Below, piece after piece: positions 46,552 through 54,990 of a DNA stretch of 64,000 nucleotides; positions within the stretch are counted from its first letter, which is position 1, and each line of letters begins with the position of its first letter. The notes beneath the pieces are model-generated. The model ran no database searches and was not told the origin of the DNA. It was given only the letters and a program-made list of their open reading frames with translations. A program made the translations under genes and the position numbers. Source of the DNA: Planctomycetota bacterium (GTDB lineage Bacteria; Planctomycetota; UBA1135; GCA-002686595); NCBI GenBank assembly GCA_012959525.1, contig DUDB01000046.1, positions 1 through 64,000 of the forward strand, given 5' to 3'.

Positions 46552-47718
46552 ATGAAGATTCACGAATACCAGGCCAAGCAGCTGCTCGCGGAGCACGGCC
46601 TCGACGTCCCGACCGGGCGTGTCTGCTCCACCGTCGACGAGGCCACTGCCGCCTACACGGAGCTCGGCAGCGAGCTCGTGGTGGTCAAGGCCCAGATCCA
46701 CGCCGGTGGGCGCGGCAAGGGCGGTGGCGTCAAGCTCGCCCGCAGCGCCGAGGAGGTCTCCGCCGCTGCGGAAGCGATCCTTGGCATGGACCTCATCACC
46801 CCCCAGACCGGCCCCGAGGGTCAGCGCGTGCGCAAGATCTGGGTGGAAGAGGGCTCGGCCATCGCCAAGGAGTACTACGTGGGCGTGGTGATCGATCGCG
46901 AGCGTGACCTGCCTGTGATGATGGCCTCCTCCGAGGGCGGCATGGACATCGAGGAGGTGGCCGCCAACTCCCCTGAGAAGATCCTGAAGGCACCCTTCAG
47001 CCCCGCCGCGGGCTTGGACGAAGCCGATGCCAGGCGACTGGCCACGGGCATCGGGATGCCCGCCGAGTTGGTGGACGAGGCCGCGCGCTTCCTGGTGGGC
47101 CTGGCCCAACTGTACGTGGAAAAAGACTGTTCCCTGGCGGAGATCAACCCCCTGGTCCACACCGAGGACGGTGCCGTGCGCGCCCTCGACGCCAAGATCA
47201 ACTTCGATTCTAGCGGCCTGTTTCGTCACCCCGAGCTGGTCGAGCTGCGCGATCTGGACGAGGAAGACCCCAAGGAGATCGAGGCCAGCCGGTACGACCT
47301 CTCCTACATCTCCTTGGATGGCAACATCGCCTGCATGGTCAACGGCGCGGGGCTCGCCATGGCCACCATGGACGTGATCAGCCTCTACGGCGGGTCACCC
47401 GCGAACTTCCTCGATGTGGGCGGCGGCGCCACCACCGAGAACGTGACCGCGGCCTTCCGCATCCTGCTGAGCGACGAGCAGGTCGAGGGCGTCCTGATCA
47501 ACATCTTCGGCGGCATCATGCAGTGCGACGTGATCGCCAATGGTGTCGTGGAGGCCGTGCGCCAGATTGACCTGAACGTTCCCTTGGTGGTGCGTCTGGA
47601 GGGAACCAACGTGGAGGCCGGGCGCGCGATCCTGGCCGAATCCGGCCTGCCCATCATCGCCGCCACCGACCTGGATGACGCGGCCCAGAAAATCTGCCAA
47701 GCCGTCAAGGACGCCTGA
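46552..47718 (+). CDS. sucC: succinyl-CoA synthetase, beta subunit
   Basis: The product has 388 residues, identical in length to the E. coli subunit. It has the ATP-grasp fold: '[14 protein letters not shown]' at the start, '[20 protein letters not shown]' (nucleotide loop), 'EINPLV' (metal-binding) and '[23 protein letters not shown]'. '[14 protein letters not shown]' and '[10 protein letters not shown]' at the C-terminal domain meet the alpha subunit's phosphohistidine. With SucD it makes succinate and ATP or GTP from succinyl-CoA. The gap to sucD is only 3 bases. No sucA or sucB is in the window. Confidence 0.98.
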   Translation: MKIHEYQAKQLLAEHGLDVPTGRVCSTVDEATAAYTELGSELVVVKAQIHAGGRGKGGGVKLARSAEEVSAAAEAILGMDLITPQTGPEGQRVRKIWVEEGSAIAKEYYVGVVIDRERDLPVMMASSEGGMDIEEVAANSPEKILKAPFSPAAGLDEADARRLATGIGMPAELVDEAARFLVGLAQLYVEKDCSLAEINPLVHTEDGAVRALDAKINFDSSGLFRHPELVELRDLDEEDPKEIEASRYDLSYISLDGNIACMVNGAGLAMATMDVISLYGGSPANFLDVGGGATTENVTAAFRILLSDEQVEGVLINIFGGIMQCDVIANGVVEAVRQIDLNVPLVVRLEGTNVEAGRAILAESGLPIIAATDLDDAAQKICQAVKDA

Positions 47719-47721
47719 CCC

Positions 47722-48624
47722 ATGAGTATCTTCGTCGACGACTCCACGCGCGTGATCTGCCAGGGCTTCACCGGCAAGACGGGCACCTTTCATTCCAAAC
47801 AGGCTCTCGAGTACGGCACCACGCTGGTGGGCGGGGTCAACCCCAGGAAACCGGGCACCGAACACCTGGGCCTGCCCGTGTTTGGCACCGTGGCCGAGGC
47901 CAAGCAGGAGACCGGCGCCAACGCCAGCGTGCTCTACGTGCCCCCGCCCTTCGCGGGCGCGGCCATCATCGAGGCCATCGAGGCCGAGATGGAGATGATC
48001 GTGGCGATCACCGAGGGCGTGCCCGTCCTCGACATGGTGCGCGTGATGGATGCCCTCAAGGGATCCCACTCACGCCTCCTGGGTCCCAACTGCCCCGGCG
48101 TCATCACCCCCGGCTCCTGCAAGATCGGGATCATGCCCGGTTACATCCACAAGCCTGGTCGCGTGGGCGTGATCAGCCGCTCCGGCACCCTGACCTACGA
48201 GGCCGTCTGGCAGCTGACCACCCGCTCCATCGGACAATCGACCTGCATCGGCATCGGCGGCGACCCGGTCAACGGCACGAACTTCATCGACTGTCTCGAG
48301 GCCTTCCAGGCCGACGACGAGACGGACGCCATGATCATGATCGGTGAGATCGGAGGAACGGCCGAGGAGGCCGCGGCCGACTACATCAAGGCCAACGTGA
48401 CGAAACCCGTCGTGGGCTTCATCGCGGGGCAGACCGCTCCCCCCGGCAAGCGCATGGGCCACGCGGGCGCCATTATCGCCGGCGGCAAGGGAACGGCGGC
48501 GGAGAAGGTGGCGGCCCTCGAAGCCGCGGGTGTCACCATGAGTCCGAGCCCGGCCCGTCTGGGCGAGCTCATGGAAGAGCGCCTGCGCGAGGCCAACCTG
48601 CTGGCCGCGACCCAGACCACCTGA
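47722..48624 (+). CDS. sucD: succinyl-CoA synthetase, alpha subunit
   Basis: This is the CoA-binding and phospho-accepting subunit of 300 residues (family about 290). '[19 protein letters not shown]' binds CoA, and '[19 protein letters not shown]' follows. '[11 protein letters not shown]' lies near residue 115, '[15 protein letters not shown]' and '[14 protein letters not shown]' lie in the ligase domain, and '[12 protein letters not shown]' comes next. The phosphorylated His is in 'KRMGHAGAI' around 250. It completes the sucCD pair, which closes the carbon block. It is convergent with the uracil-DNA glycosylase gene, 13 bases away. Confidence 0.98.
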   Translation: MSIFVDDSTRVICQGFTGKTGTFHSKQALEYGTTLVGGVNPRKPGTEHLGLPVFGTVAEAKQETGANASVLYVPPPFAGAAIIEAIEAEMEMIVAITEGVPVLDMVRVMDALKGSHSRLLGPNCPGVITPGSCKIGIMPGYIHKPGRVGVISRSGTLTYEAVWQLTTRSIGQSTCIGIGGDPVNGTNFIDCLEAFQADDETDAMIMIGEIGGTAEEAAADYIKANVTKPVVGFIAGQTAPPGKRMGHAGAIIAGGKGTAAEKVAALEAAGVTMSPSPARLGELMEERLREANLLAATQTT

Positions 48625-48637
48625 GATTCTCGGCCGC

Positions 48638-49354
48638 TCAGGTGCCCAGGCCCAGTTTCTCCAGCTGAGCCTCGACCTGGGGTGCCCAGCCCCGGTTCGC
48701 GATCGGGCTCGCGGGGGAGGGGTGCAGGATGGTGCCGATCCGGACCTCGGGCGCCTCTTCAGCCAGGGCTGTCCTGGCCCGGCCCTCGGCGAAGCGGCCC
48801 ACTCCGAGCACCCAGCGGGGCTGCACATGCTGCACCAGACGCACCAGCGCCCGGTCACAGGCGGCGAACAGGGCGTCCCTCTCGGCCGCGGGCAGCTTGT
48901 CCGGCGTGCGGTTGCGGCCTCCCTCCTCCAGGAAGACGAGCGGGCAGTAGTTCCAGACGAAGAACTTCTCGAAGAAGGCCTCGGGCGACTCGAAGCGCTC
49001 GGCGGCCCAGCCCCACAGTCGCCTGCCGCTGACCTCGCTGCGCGGACAGTCCATGCCGAGGATGGGGCGTTTGGGGTGTTCGCGCTCGGGCTTGCGCACG
49101 GGCTCGGCGATCCCGAGCCAGTCGCGCACGGCGGCGACCTCTCCAAAGGGCACGCCGGTCTGGGCCATGCCATAGGGACCGGGATTCATGCCCAGCAGCA
49201 GAGTCTCCACGCCGGGGCGCAGGTAGCGCTCGATGAAGGCCTCGGCATTGGCCCGGGCATAGACGAGCGGGTTGTACACGTGGGCCACGGGCGGCGCGAA
49301 GTCCAGCGCCTGCACGTCCCGGGTCAGGGCGCGGGTGATGGGAACGGGTTCCAT
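48638..49354 (-). CDS. SMUG1-type uracil-DNA glycosylase
   Basis: The ATG at 49354 gives 238 residues. The SMUG1 motif 'GMNPGPYGMAQTGVPFGEV' (about 57-75) is the active-site and uracil-pocket region, with Asn in the position used by SMUG1 for catalysis. 'FFVWNYCPL' (about 136-144) and 'HPSPASP' near the C-terminus are the second motif and DNA-intercalating loop. It removes uracil and oxidised pyrimidines such as hydroxymethyluracil from DNA in base excision repair. SMUG1 is rare in bacteria but known in Planctomycetota and Geobacter-like lineages. It is divergent from the mnmC-like gene (60 bases between). Confidence 0.92.
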   Translation of the reverse strand: MEPVPITRALTRDVQALDFAPPVAHVYNPLVYARANAEAFIERYLRPGVETLLLGMNPGPYGMAQTGVPFGEVAAVRDWLGIAEPVRKPEREHPKRPILGMDCPRSEVSGRRLWGWAAERFESPEAFFEKFFVWNYCPLVFLEEGGRNRTPDKLPAAERDALFAACDRALVRLVQHVQPRWVLGVGRFAEGRARTALAEEAPEVRIGTILHPSPASPIANRGWAPQVEAQLEKLGLGT

Positions 49355-49413
49355 GGGGAATAGGGTAACCCGGCCTCCGCCCGCGATCGCCCTCGGGCTA
49401 TCCTCTGTCCGTT

Positions 49414-50244
49414 GTGGAAAATGGACCCTGGGAAGCACTGGAGACCGAGGACGGGAGCTGGACTCTTCTTGATTCCGGTCTGGGCCAGGCCTGTCATGCG
49501 CGCGAGGGGGCTTGGACCGAAGCCCGCGAGCGCTACGCCGGGCCCACCCGCTTGCGGGAGCGGGCCCTGGCCGAGGACGCGCCTGCCTGCCTGCGGCTCC
49601 TCGACGTGGGCACCGGCCTGGGATGGAATCTGGCGGCGGCCTTGGAGGCCGTGCAGGGAACGGAATGCGCCCTGGAAGTCGTCACGCTCGAGCGGGACCC
49701 GAGCGTAATCGAGGCCGCCTTGGAGTTGCACGCCCGTCAGCCTCTGGCCGCGGCGGAGGCCTTCCAGCGCCCGGTGGCCGAGGCCCTGGCCGCGTCCCTT
49801 GAGGACCACGCGGCGGCGCGCATGCAGGGGGTGGCCCTGCCCGGTGGGGGACGCCTGTATCTGTGGCTCGGCGACGGGCGTGAGACTCTCGCGGATTTCA
49901 CCTGGCCCACGCCTTGTCCCGGATTCGACGCCGTGTTCCTCGATCCCTTCTCCCCGGGGGTCGACCCACCGCTCTGGGAGGTTGGATTCCTGGGGCGCAT
50001 CGCCGAGCTGATGGCACCCGGCTCCCTGCTCAGCACCTACACCGCCTCGGCCCGGGTGCGCGCGCGGCTGATGGCGGCGGGTTTGATCGTGGGCCTGGGC
50101 CCACGGGTGGGCGGCAAGGCGGAGGGCACCCTGGCCAGTCCTGATCTCGCCTTGGCGAGCCTGAACCCCAAGCGCCTGGCACAACTCCGGCGCAGGGCGG
50201 GTGACGAGTTCGAAGGTCCTCGAGGATTGGAGAGGATGCACTAG
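49414..50244 (+). CDS. MnmC-like tRNA wobble-uridine methyltransferase
   Basis: From a GTG start this 276-residue product resembles the SAM-dependent methylase half of MnmC. Residues 7-35 have 'ETEDGSWTLLDSGLGQACHAREGAWTEA' (shown as a pattern; the key points are the Thr-Leu and the Gly-Ala-Trp-x-Glu), as in 'DGSxTLxxxxxxExYHSxxGAxxE'. Then 'LLDVGTGLGWNLAAAL' (about 62-77) binds SAM. 'DAVFLDPFSPGVDPPLWE' (about 171-188) is the catalytic Asp-Pro-Phe-Ser-Pro loop. 'TYTASARVRARL' and 'GPRVGGKAEG' finish it. MnmC turns nm5U34 into mnm5U34. The FAD-dependent half of the E. coli enzyme is missing, so this is a stand-alone methylase, as in many bacteria. Confidence 0.85.
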   Translation: MENGPWEALETEDGSWTLLDSGLGQACHAREGAWTEARERYAGPTRLRERALAEDAPACLRLLDVGTGLGWNLAAALEAVQGTECALEVVTLERDPSVIEAALELHARQPLAAAEAFQRPVAEALAASLEDHAAARMQGVALPGGGRLYLWLGDGRETLADFTWPTPCPGFDAVFLDPFSPGVDPPLWEVGFLGRIAELMAPGSLLSTYTASARVRARLMAAGLIVGLGPRVGGKAEGTLASPDLALASLNPKRLAQLRRRAGDEFEGPRGLERMH

Positions 50245-50416
50245 CCTCCAAAGGCCCACCCGTCAGGCGCGTGAGAAGAGAAACCGCCCAAGGGCACCGT
50301 GCCCACGCCCATTGCAGACCCTAGAATAAAGCCCCCGGGCAATCCCAGCCCGGTCCGTCCTACTTCGAATCCCTCCACTATTCTCATCCCCATCCTGGGG
50401 GAGGACACAGATCACC

Positions 50417-50629
50417 ATGAACCACCTAGCAATGATCGGTATCCAGGAGTTTTGGCCGATCGCTCTGCTGGCCTTGCTCTTCTTTGGTGGCAGGAAACTG
50501 CCCGAGCTCGCGCGCGCCATGGGCACGAGCATCACGCAGTTCAAGAAGGGGCTGAAGGATGAGTCTGCGCCCGGTGCACGACTGGAAGGCGACGAGCCGG
50601 ATCCCGAGGAGTCCACCCCGACGGATTAG
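50417..50629 (+). CDS. tatA: Sec-independent translocase protein TatA/TatE family
   Basis: This 70-residue protein has one membrane helix (about 8-24, 'EFWPIALLALLFFGGRKLPE') that ends in the conserved Phe-Gly hinge and 'KLPELARAMG'. An amphipathic helix ('ITQFKKGLKDE') and an acidic disordered tail follow, the standard TatA design. TatA oligomerises to form the pore through which folded, twin-arginine-marked proteins pass. No tatB or tatC is in the window. The upstream 172 bases include the end of a pyrimidine-rich stretch but no clear promoter. The MobA gene starts 108 bases later. Confidence 0.93.
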   Translation: MNHLAMIGIQEFWPIALLALLFFGGRKLPELARAMGTSITQFKKGLKDESAPGARLEGDEPDPEESTPTD

Positions 50630-50736
50630 GTTCCATGGTGGCCCTTGGGGTGCGCCACAGATGGAGTGGAGCGCCGTTCCGCGTAGGTCGGGCCACGAAC
50701 GGCTCTCATCATCCTTGTCCGGATTGTTCCGATTCC

Positions 50737-51396
50737 ATGTCCAATACCCGATCCTCTATCGCCCCGTCTCGCGATCAGGTCGTCGCGCTTGTCCTGTGCG
50801 GGGGACAGAGCCGCCGAATGGGCTCGGACAAGTCTCAGTTGGAGTTGGGCGGACAGACATTGTTGGGCAAGACCGCAGGTCTGATGGAGCGAATTGCTGG
50901 GACGGTTTGGCTGGCTTGCGGGAGCGAAGAGCGCTACGCGGATCTCGGCTATCGGCTCGTGCTAGACAAGCGGTCCGGGGGCGGCCCCCTCGAGGGACTT
51001 CGCGCTGGGCTGGAGGAGCTTGATCGTGAGTGGCTCCTAGCCGTGGCTTGCGATATGCCGGCGTTGGAAGAAGGACACTTCACTCCTCTGCTTGATGCTG
51101 CGCATGAAGCCGATGTGGACCTAGTTCACTACCGTGGCGAGGATGGCAATGAGCCCCTGTGCGCCCTCTACCGGCGCACGGTGCTGCCCGCAGTACGGAC
51201 AAGCCTGGAGGATGGCGTCCATCGCATGGATGCATTCTGGGGAGGCCGGCGTGAGGACGGTCAACCGCTTGTGGTTCGTGCCCTGGCCAAGAACCTAGAG
51301 TGGCTCAGGAGCGGGAATCCCTTCCACAACATCAACACCCCTGAGGACCTGGACAGCAACTCGTGGGTCCATCCTGCGAGCGAGGAGAGCGCGTGA
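50737..51396 (+). CDS. mobA: molybdenum cofactor guanylyltransferase-like protein (MobA)
   Basis: The 219-residue product has the nucleotidyltransferase N-terminal loop 'VLCGGQSRRMGSDKSQLELGG' (about 18-38; Gly-Gly-x-Ser-x-Arg-Met-Gly-x-Asp-Lys is diagnostic of MobA). It also has 'GGGPLEGLRAGLEE' and 'VACDMPAL', whose Asp binds the metal. The final 'PFHNINTPEDLDS' is the MobA closing motif. It attaches GMP to molybdopterin, needed by enzymes of the DMSO reductase family. An in-frame GTG exists upstream at 50635 but gives an unlikely leader. Its TGA overlaps the GTG of the polyprenyl synthase, and these are coupled although functionally unrelated. Confidence 0.9.
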   Translation: MSNTRSSIAPSRDQVVALVLCGGQSRRMGSDKSQLELGGQTLLGKTAGLMERIAGTVWLACGSEERYADLGYRLVLDKRSGGGPLEGLRAGLEELDREWLLAVACDMPALEEGHFTPLLDAAHEADVDLVHYRGEDGNEPLCALYRRTVLPAVRTSLEDGVHRMDAFWGGRREDGQPLVVRALAKNLEWLRSGNPFHNINTPEDLDSNSWVHPASEESA

Positions 51397-52397
51397 AAAC
51401 CCTGACCAGCCGACTGCGCGATCGGCGCCTGGCTCAGATCTTGGAGCCCGTGGAAGCGGGCATGGAGCAGATGCGAGCTTGCGTGTCGTCCCAGTTGGCG
51501 TCGGACCACGTCACCGTGTCCGAGATGACCGATCACCTGGGGAGCTTCAGCGGCAAGCAGCTGCGCGCGGCCCTGGTGCTGCTCTCGGCCCACGCCGCAG
51601 GCAACGATCACCCCGACCTGCCCCAGGTGGCCAGTGTGATCGAGATGATCCACCTGGCGACCCTCGTGCACGATGATGTGCTCGATGGGGCCGAGGTGCG
51701 GCGGCGCGTCGCCTGCGTGAACGAGCGCTGGGATAACCAGGTGGCTGTCCTTCTGGGAGACCTGCTCTACGCGCGCGCCTTTCACCTATCAACCACCCTG
51801 TCCTCGCCCATGGTGAGCGAGGTCCTGTCCCAGGCCACCCAGCGCATCTGCGAGGGCGAGATCATCCAGGCCGGTTCGCGCCGAGCCTTCGAGATGGACG
51901 TCGAGCAGTACGAGTTCATTGCCGGCGCCAAGACGGCCACCCTCTACCGTGCCGCCTGTGAGTTGGGCGTCGCCTACCCCGCGGCCGACAATCCCGGGCA
52001 GGTGCAGGCCATGGCACGCTTCGGCGAGGAGGTGGGCCTGGCCTTCCAGATCGTGGACGATGTTTTGGATCTGGTGGGCGAAGAGGAGGCCGTGGGCAAG
52101 AGCGTTGGAAACGACGTGGAGGACGGCAAGGTGACCTTGCCCGTGCTCGCGACCTATGCCAGCGCGAACGAGTCCGTGCGCGCGGCCATCCGCGCTGCCT
52201 ATGGGGATGCCGACGTGGGCGACCGCCGCGCAGCCTTGCGCTCCGCCTGTGACCTGCAGGCCGGCGTGGATAGAGCCATGAAGCGAGCAGCGGATCTGGT
52301 GGCTCAGGCCAACGGGCGCCTCGATTGCCTCGATCAGGGCCCCTCGAAGAAGGCCTTGTCCATGCTTGGTGACTACGTGCTGGAGAGAAAATGGTGA
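51393..52397 (+). CDS. trans-polyprenyl diphosphate synthase
   Basis: GTG at 51393 follows GAGGAG by 5 bases and overlaps the mobA stop. This gives 334 residues, typical for octaprenyl/heptaprenyl synthases. 'GKQLRAAL' (about 53-60) binds diphosphate. 'LVHDDVLDGAEVRR' (about 89-102) is the first aspartate-rich motif. 'AKTATLY' lies at the chain pocket. 'FQIVDDVLDLVG' (about 217-228) is the second motif, with 'GND' and 'KVTLPVL' after it. It makes the isoprenoid tail of menaquinone or ubiquinone; chain length cannot be told from sequence alone. Since respiratory quinones feed the oxidase, placement ahead of the cytochrome c biogenesis genes is fitting. Confidence 0.92.
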   Translation: MKTLTSRLRDRRLAQILEPVEAGMEQMRACVSSQLASDHVTVSEMTDHLGSFSGKQLRAALVLLSAHAAGNDHPDLPQVASVIEMIHLATLVHDDVLDGAEVRRRVACVNERWDNQVAVLLGDLLYARAFHLSTTLSSPMVSEVLSQATQRICEGEIIQAGSRRAFEMDVEQYEFIAGAKTATLYRAACELGVAYPAADNPGQVQAMARFGEEVGLAFQIVDDVLDLVGEEEAVGKSVGNDVEDGKVTLPVLATYASANESVRAAIRAAYGDADVGDRRAALRSACDLQAGVDRAMKRAADLVAQANGRLDCLDQGPSKKALSMLGDYVLERKW

Positions 52398-53527
52398 TCG
52401 CCGTGGGCAGCAGTCAAAGGGCCTTGAGCGTCTGGGCCTCCGTCGCCGTGGGCCTGGCGTGCCTGGCCTGTGGGCCGGCGGACGTGGTCGAGATTGAGGG
52501 CCGGCGAATCGTCTCCGCCGCCAACCGGCCCGTGAGGACGGGGTTGAGTACCGCGCAGCGATTTGGAGCATCCACTACGGAAACCCAGGAAGCGCCCCTG
52601 TCGTGGACCCTGCCTCCCGGCTGGCAAGAGCTGCAGGCTAGCGGCATGCGCCTCGCCAACCTGCGCCCAGCTGGCCATCCGGATGCCGAGTGCTCTCTTG
52701 TGATCCTGGGCGGGAGCGGAGGTGGGCTGGTGGCCAACGTGAATCGATGGCGCCAGGAGCAGATGGGCTTGGAACCCTTGGCGCCGGGCGCCGTGGAGCA
52801 GCTGCCGGTCATGAACCTCTTGGGTGCGGGGGCCGCGCGGATAGAGCTGAATGGCACCTACACCAACATGGGCAGTGAGCCCCGTTCTGACTGGGGCCTC
52901 TTGGGAGCCATCCTGGTTTCGGAGCGCTTCACGATCTTCGTCAAGATGACGGGCCCCGCTGCATTGGTCGCCAACGAGACGAGCGCTTTTGAGGCCTTCT
53001 GCGGGTCGTTGCAGGTGCAGATGCCAGGTCAGGCGGGCACCGCCCCTCCCACGCTCGGGTCCGGACCCGTGGTCCAAAGCCAAGGGGCTGGAGCTACAGG
53101 CGCGAGCCGTTCGGGCGGATCGCGCGGCGTTTTTGATTTCAGCCTCCCTGACGGTTGGCGTGAACGGCCGCCGGGAGGGATGCGCGTTGTCAATCTGGAA
53201 GCCGGTGCCTCTGCGGAGTGCTACGTCGTGGAGTTGCCCGGCGAAGCCGGTGGTCTCAAGGACAACATCACTCGCTGGTGTGGGCAAGTTGGTGCGCAAC
53301 CTCTCGGGGATGCTGCGGTGGCGGCTCTACCTACCATCCGGTGTCTGGGGGAGGACTGCCCACTTCTTGAGCTGCTTGGGGAAGGGCAGAGCTCGGCATT
53401 GCTTGGAGTTCTGCTTGTTCGCCCTGAAGGCAGCACGTTCGTGAAGATGCTGGGCCCTCGTGATGAGCTGCTGGCCGAGCGTGCGGGCTTCATAGCTTTC
53501 GTGGAATCAATGGAGCGGGTTCAGTGA
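52391..53527 (+). CDS. lipoprotein with a duplicated ~130-residue domain, coupled to resB
   Basis: This 378-residue product starts on an ATG that overlaps the previous stop by 7 bases. The signal ends in lipobox Leu-Ala-Cys-Leu-Ala-Cys (Cys27). Two similar domains follow (about 68-210 and 243-378). Each begins Pro/Asp-Gly-Trp-(Q/R)-Glu, then 'GMR(L/V)(A/V)NL', then a Glu-Cys pair and 'GG...NVNRW' or 'GG...NITRW'. Each closes with 'FVKM.GP...L......F..F..S'. A Gly/Ser-rich linker joins them. I do not recognise the family. Its stop overlaps the GTG of resB (GTGA), so it is likely to serve cytochrome c maturation or to be regulated with it. Confidence 0.75.
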   Translation: MVIAVGSSQRALSVWASVAVGLACLACGPADVVEIEGRRIVSAANRPVRTGLSTAQRFGASTTETQEAPLSWTLPPGWQELQASGMRLANLRPAGHPDAECSLVILGGSGGGLVANVNRWRQEQMGLEPLAPGAVEQLPVMNLLGAGAARIELNGTYTNMGSEPRSDWGLLGAILVSERFTIFVKMTGPAALVANETSAFEAFCGSLQVQMPGQAGTAPPTLGSGPVVQSQGAGATGASRSGGSRGVFDFSLPDGWRERPPGGMRVVNLEAGASAECYVVELPGEAGGLKDNITRWCGQVGAQPLGDAAVAALPTIRCLGEDCPLLELLGEGQSSALLGVLLVRPEGSTFVKMLGPRDELLAERAGFIAFVESMERVQ

Positions 53528-54990
53528 GTTCCAAGCCCACCACTCTCAGCCGTGTTCTAGCGCTCTTCTCCTCGTATGGGCTGGCCATTGTGCTACTGGC
53601 TTGCCTGTTCCTCCTCACGATCTTTGGGACCCTGTATCAGGTGGATCACGGGTTGCATGCGGCCAAGGAGCGCTTCTTCGCATCCTGGTTCCTGTGGACC
53701 AAGCTGGGTGGGTTCAGTCTGCCCACTTTCCCCGCAGGCATGACCTGCATGATGCTTCTGTCCATCAACATGCTGGTGGGTGGCCTGTGGCGTCTGAAGA
53801 TCTCCCGCCGAACCGCGGGTGTTGTCGTGGTTCACGTGGGGATCGCGTTCTTGCTCTTCTCCGGCCTCATCAAGCAATGGACGGCAGACGAAGGCTACAT
53901 CAGTCTTGCTGAGGGCCGAGTGGCGGAGACCTTTCGATCGGATCACCTCTGGGAGGTGTCGGTGTTCGAGGTGACGGGTGCGGACTCCGTGGAGGAGCTT
54001 GTCATTCGCCAGGGCGAATTTGAGGATCTGGGTCGAGATCAGCACCGGCGCTTCACGTCGGACGATCTGCCCTTCGACCTCCTATTGTCGAACTTCATGC
54101 CCTCCGCAACGGTACAAGCCGCGGGGGCAGGAAATGGGGGAGTCGAGGTGGACGGGTTCCGCCTCCTGGCGACCCCCCCGGACTCCGAACCCGGCCGTAA
54201 TGCGGCGGGTCTCTTGGTTGATATCAACGGTGGGGGATCATCGGAGCGCGCACTGCTCTGGGGCTTTCAGGTTACGCCGTGGACCTTTGAGTCGGGCGGC
54301 CGGACCTGGGCCGTGGACTTGCGCCATGCGCGCTACAAGATGCCGTTCCGGTTGCGACTGGAGGACTTCCAAAAGGAAGACCACCCGGGAATGGGCATGG
54401 CCAAGGCCTACCGGAGCGACGTGACGAAGATCGTCGATCAGCGTGAGGAGCGCATTCGGATCCAGATGAATGAGCCCCTGCGCTCAGAGGGGTTGGTTCT
54501 CTTCCAGTCCTCCTGGGGGCCGCAGGATGCGGGCCCCGCGGGTCCGTGCACCCTCGACGTGGCCGGGAGCCGGGTCCTGATGTTTGGGCATATGATCCGC
54601 GAGGGCCGCGCCGTCCGCCTCTCCAACGCCAGCGGCGACTGGGGGAGCTACGAAGAGCGGACGCCGCAGAGCGTGGAGGTCCGCTCAGTTGAGGCGGCGA
54701 CGACGTTCTATGCCCGCGACGTCACGCGGGATGGTTTCCGGCTCAGCCTGCGAGCAGGTGGACCGGCCCTTCCCATCCTCTCCGCCGGCAGCGGTCACAT
54801 CCTTGAAGAAGAGCCCTACTCCGTCTTCAGCGTGGTGCGAAACGTCTCGGACAAGTGGCCCGAGTACAGCATGTGGATCATCACCTTGGGATTGCTCACC
54901 GTATTCGTCCGTAAGATATTGGGGTTCGCCAAAACACAGGCCAACCGCCGGGCAGCGGTTGAGAATGCCCCACAAGGAGCGAACCCGTGA
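53524..54990 (+). CDS. resB: ResB-like cytochrome c biogenesis protein
   Basis: The 488-residue product has three N-terminal membrane helices (about 16-35, 65-85 and 96-118) and a large periplasmic domain (about 120-450). It ends with a fourth helix (about 452-475, 'YSMWIITLGLLTVFV'), the ResB/CcsB shape. 'LFLLTIFGTLYQVDHG' at helix 1 is the characteristic 'GTxxQ' motif; 'IAFLLFSGLIKQWTADEGYI' follows helix 3. 'LFQSSW' near residue 325 is another conserved piece. With CcsA it brings haem across the membrane and ligates it to CXXCH (System II). Stop and start codons overlap on both sides (GTGA), giving a tightly coupled set. Confidence 0.92.
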   Translation: MSSKPTTLSRVLALFSSYGLAIVLLACLFLLTIFGTLYQVDHGLHAAKERFFASWFLWTKLGGFSLPTFPAGMTCMMLLSINMLVGGLWRLKISRRTAGVVVVHVGIAFLLFSGLIKQWTADEGYISLAEGRVAETFRSDHLWEVSVFEVTGADSVEELVIRQGEFEDLGRDQHRRFTSDDLPFDLLLSNFMPSATVQAAGAGNGGVEVDGFRLLATPPDSEPGRNAAGLLVDINGGGSSERALLWGFQVTPWTFESGGRTWAVDLRHARYKMPFRLRLEDFQKEDHPGMGMAKAYRSDVTKIVDQREERIRIQMNEPLRSEGLVLFQSSWGPQDAGPAGPCTLDVAGSRVLMFGHMIREGRAVRLSNASGDWGSYEERTPQSVEVRSVEAATTFYARDVTRDGFRLSLRAGGPALPILSAGSGHILEEEPYSVFSVVRNVSDKWPEYSMWIITLGLLTVFVRKILGFAKTQANRRAAVENAPQGANP

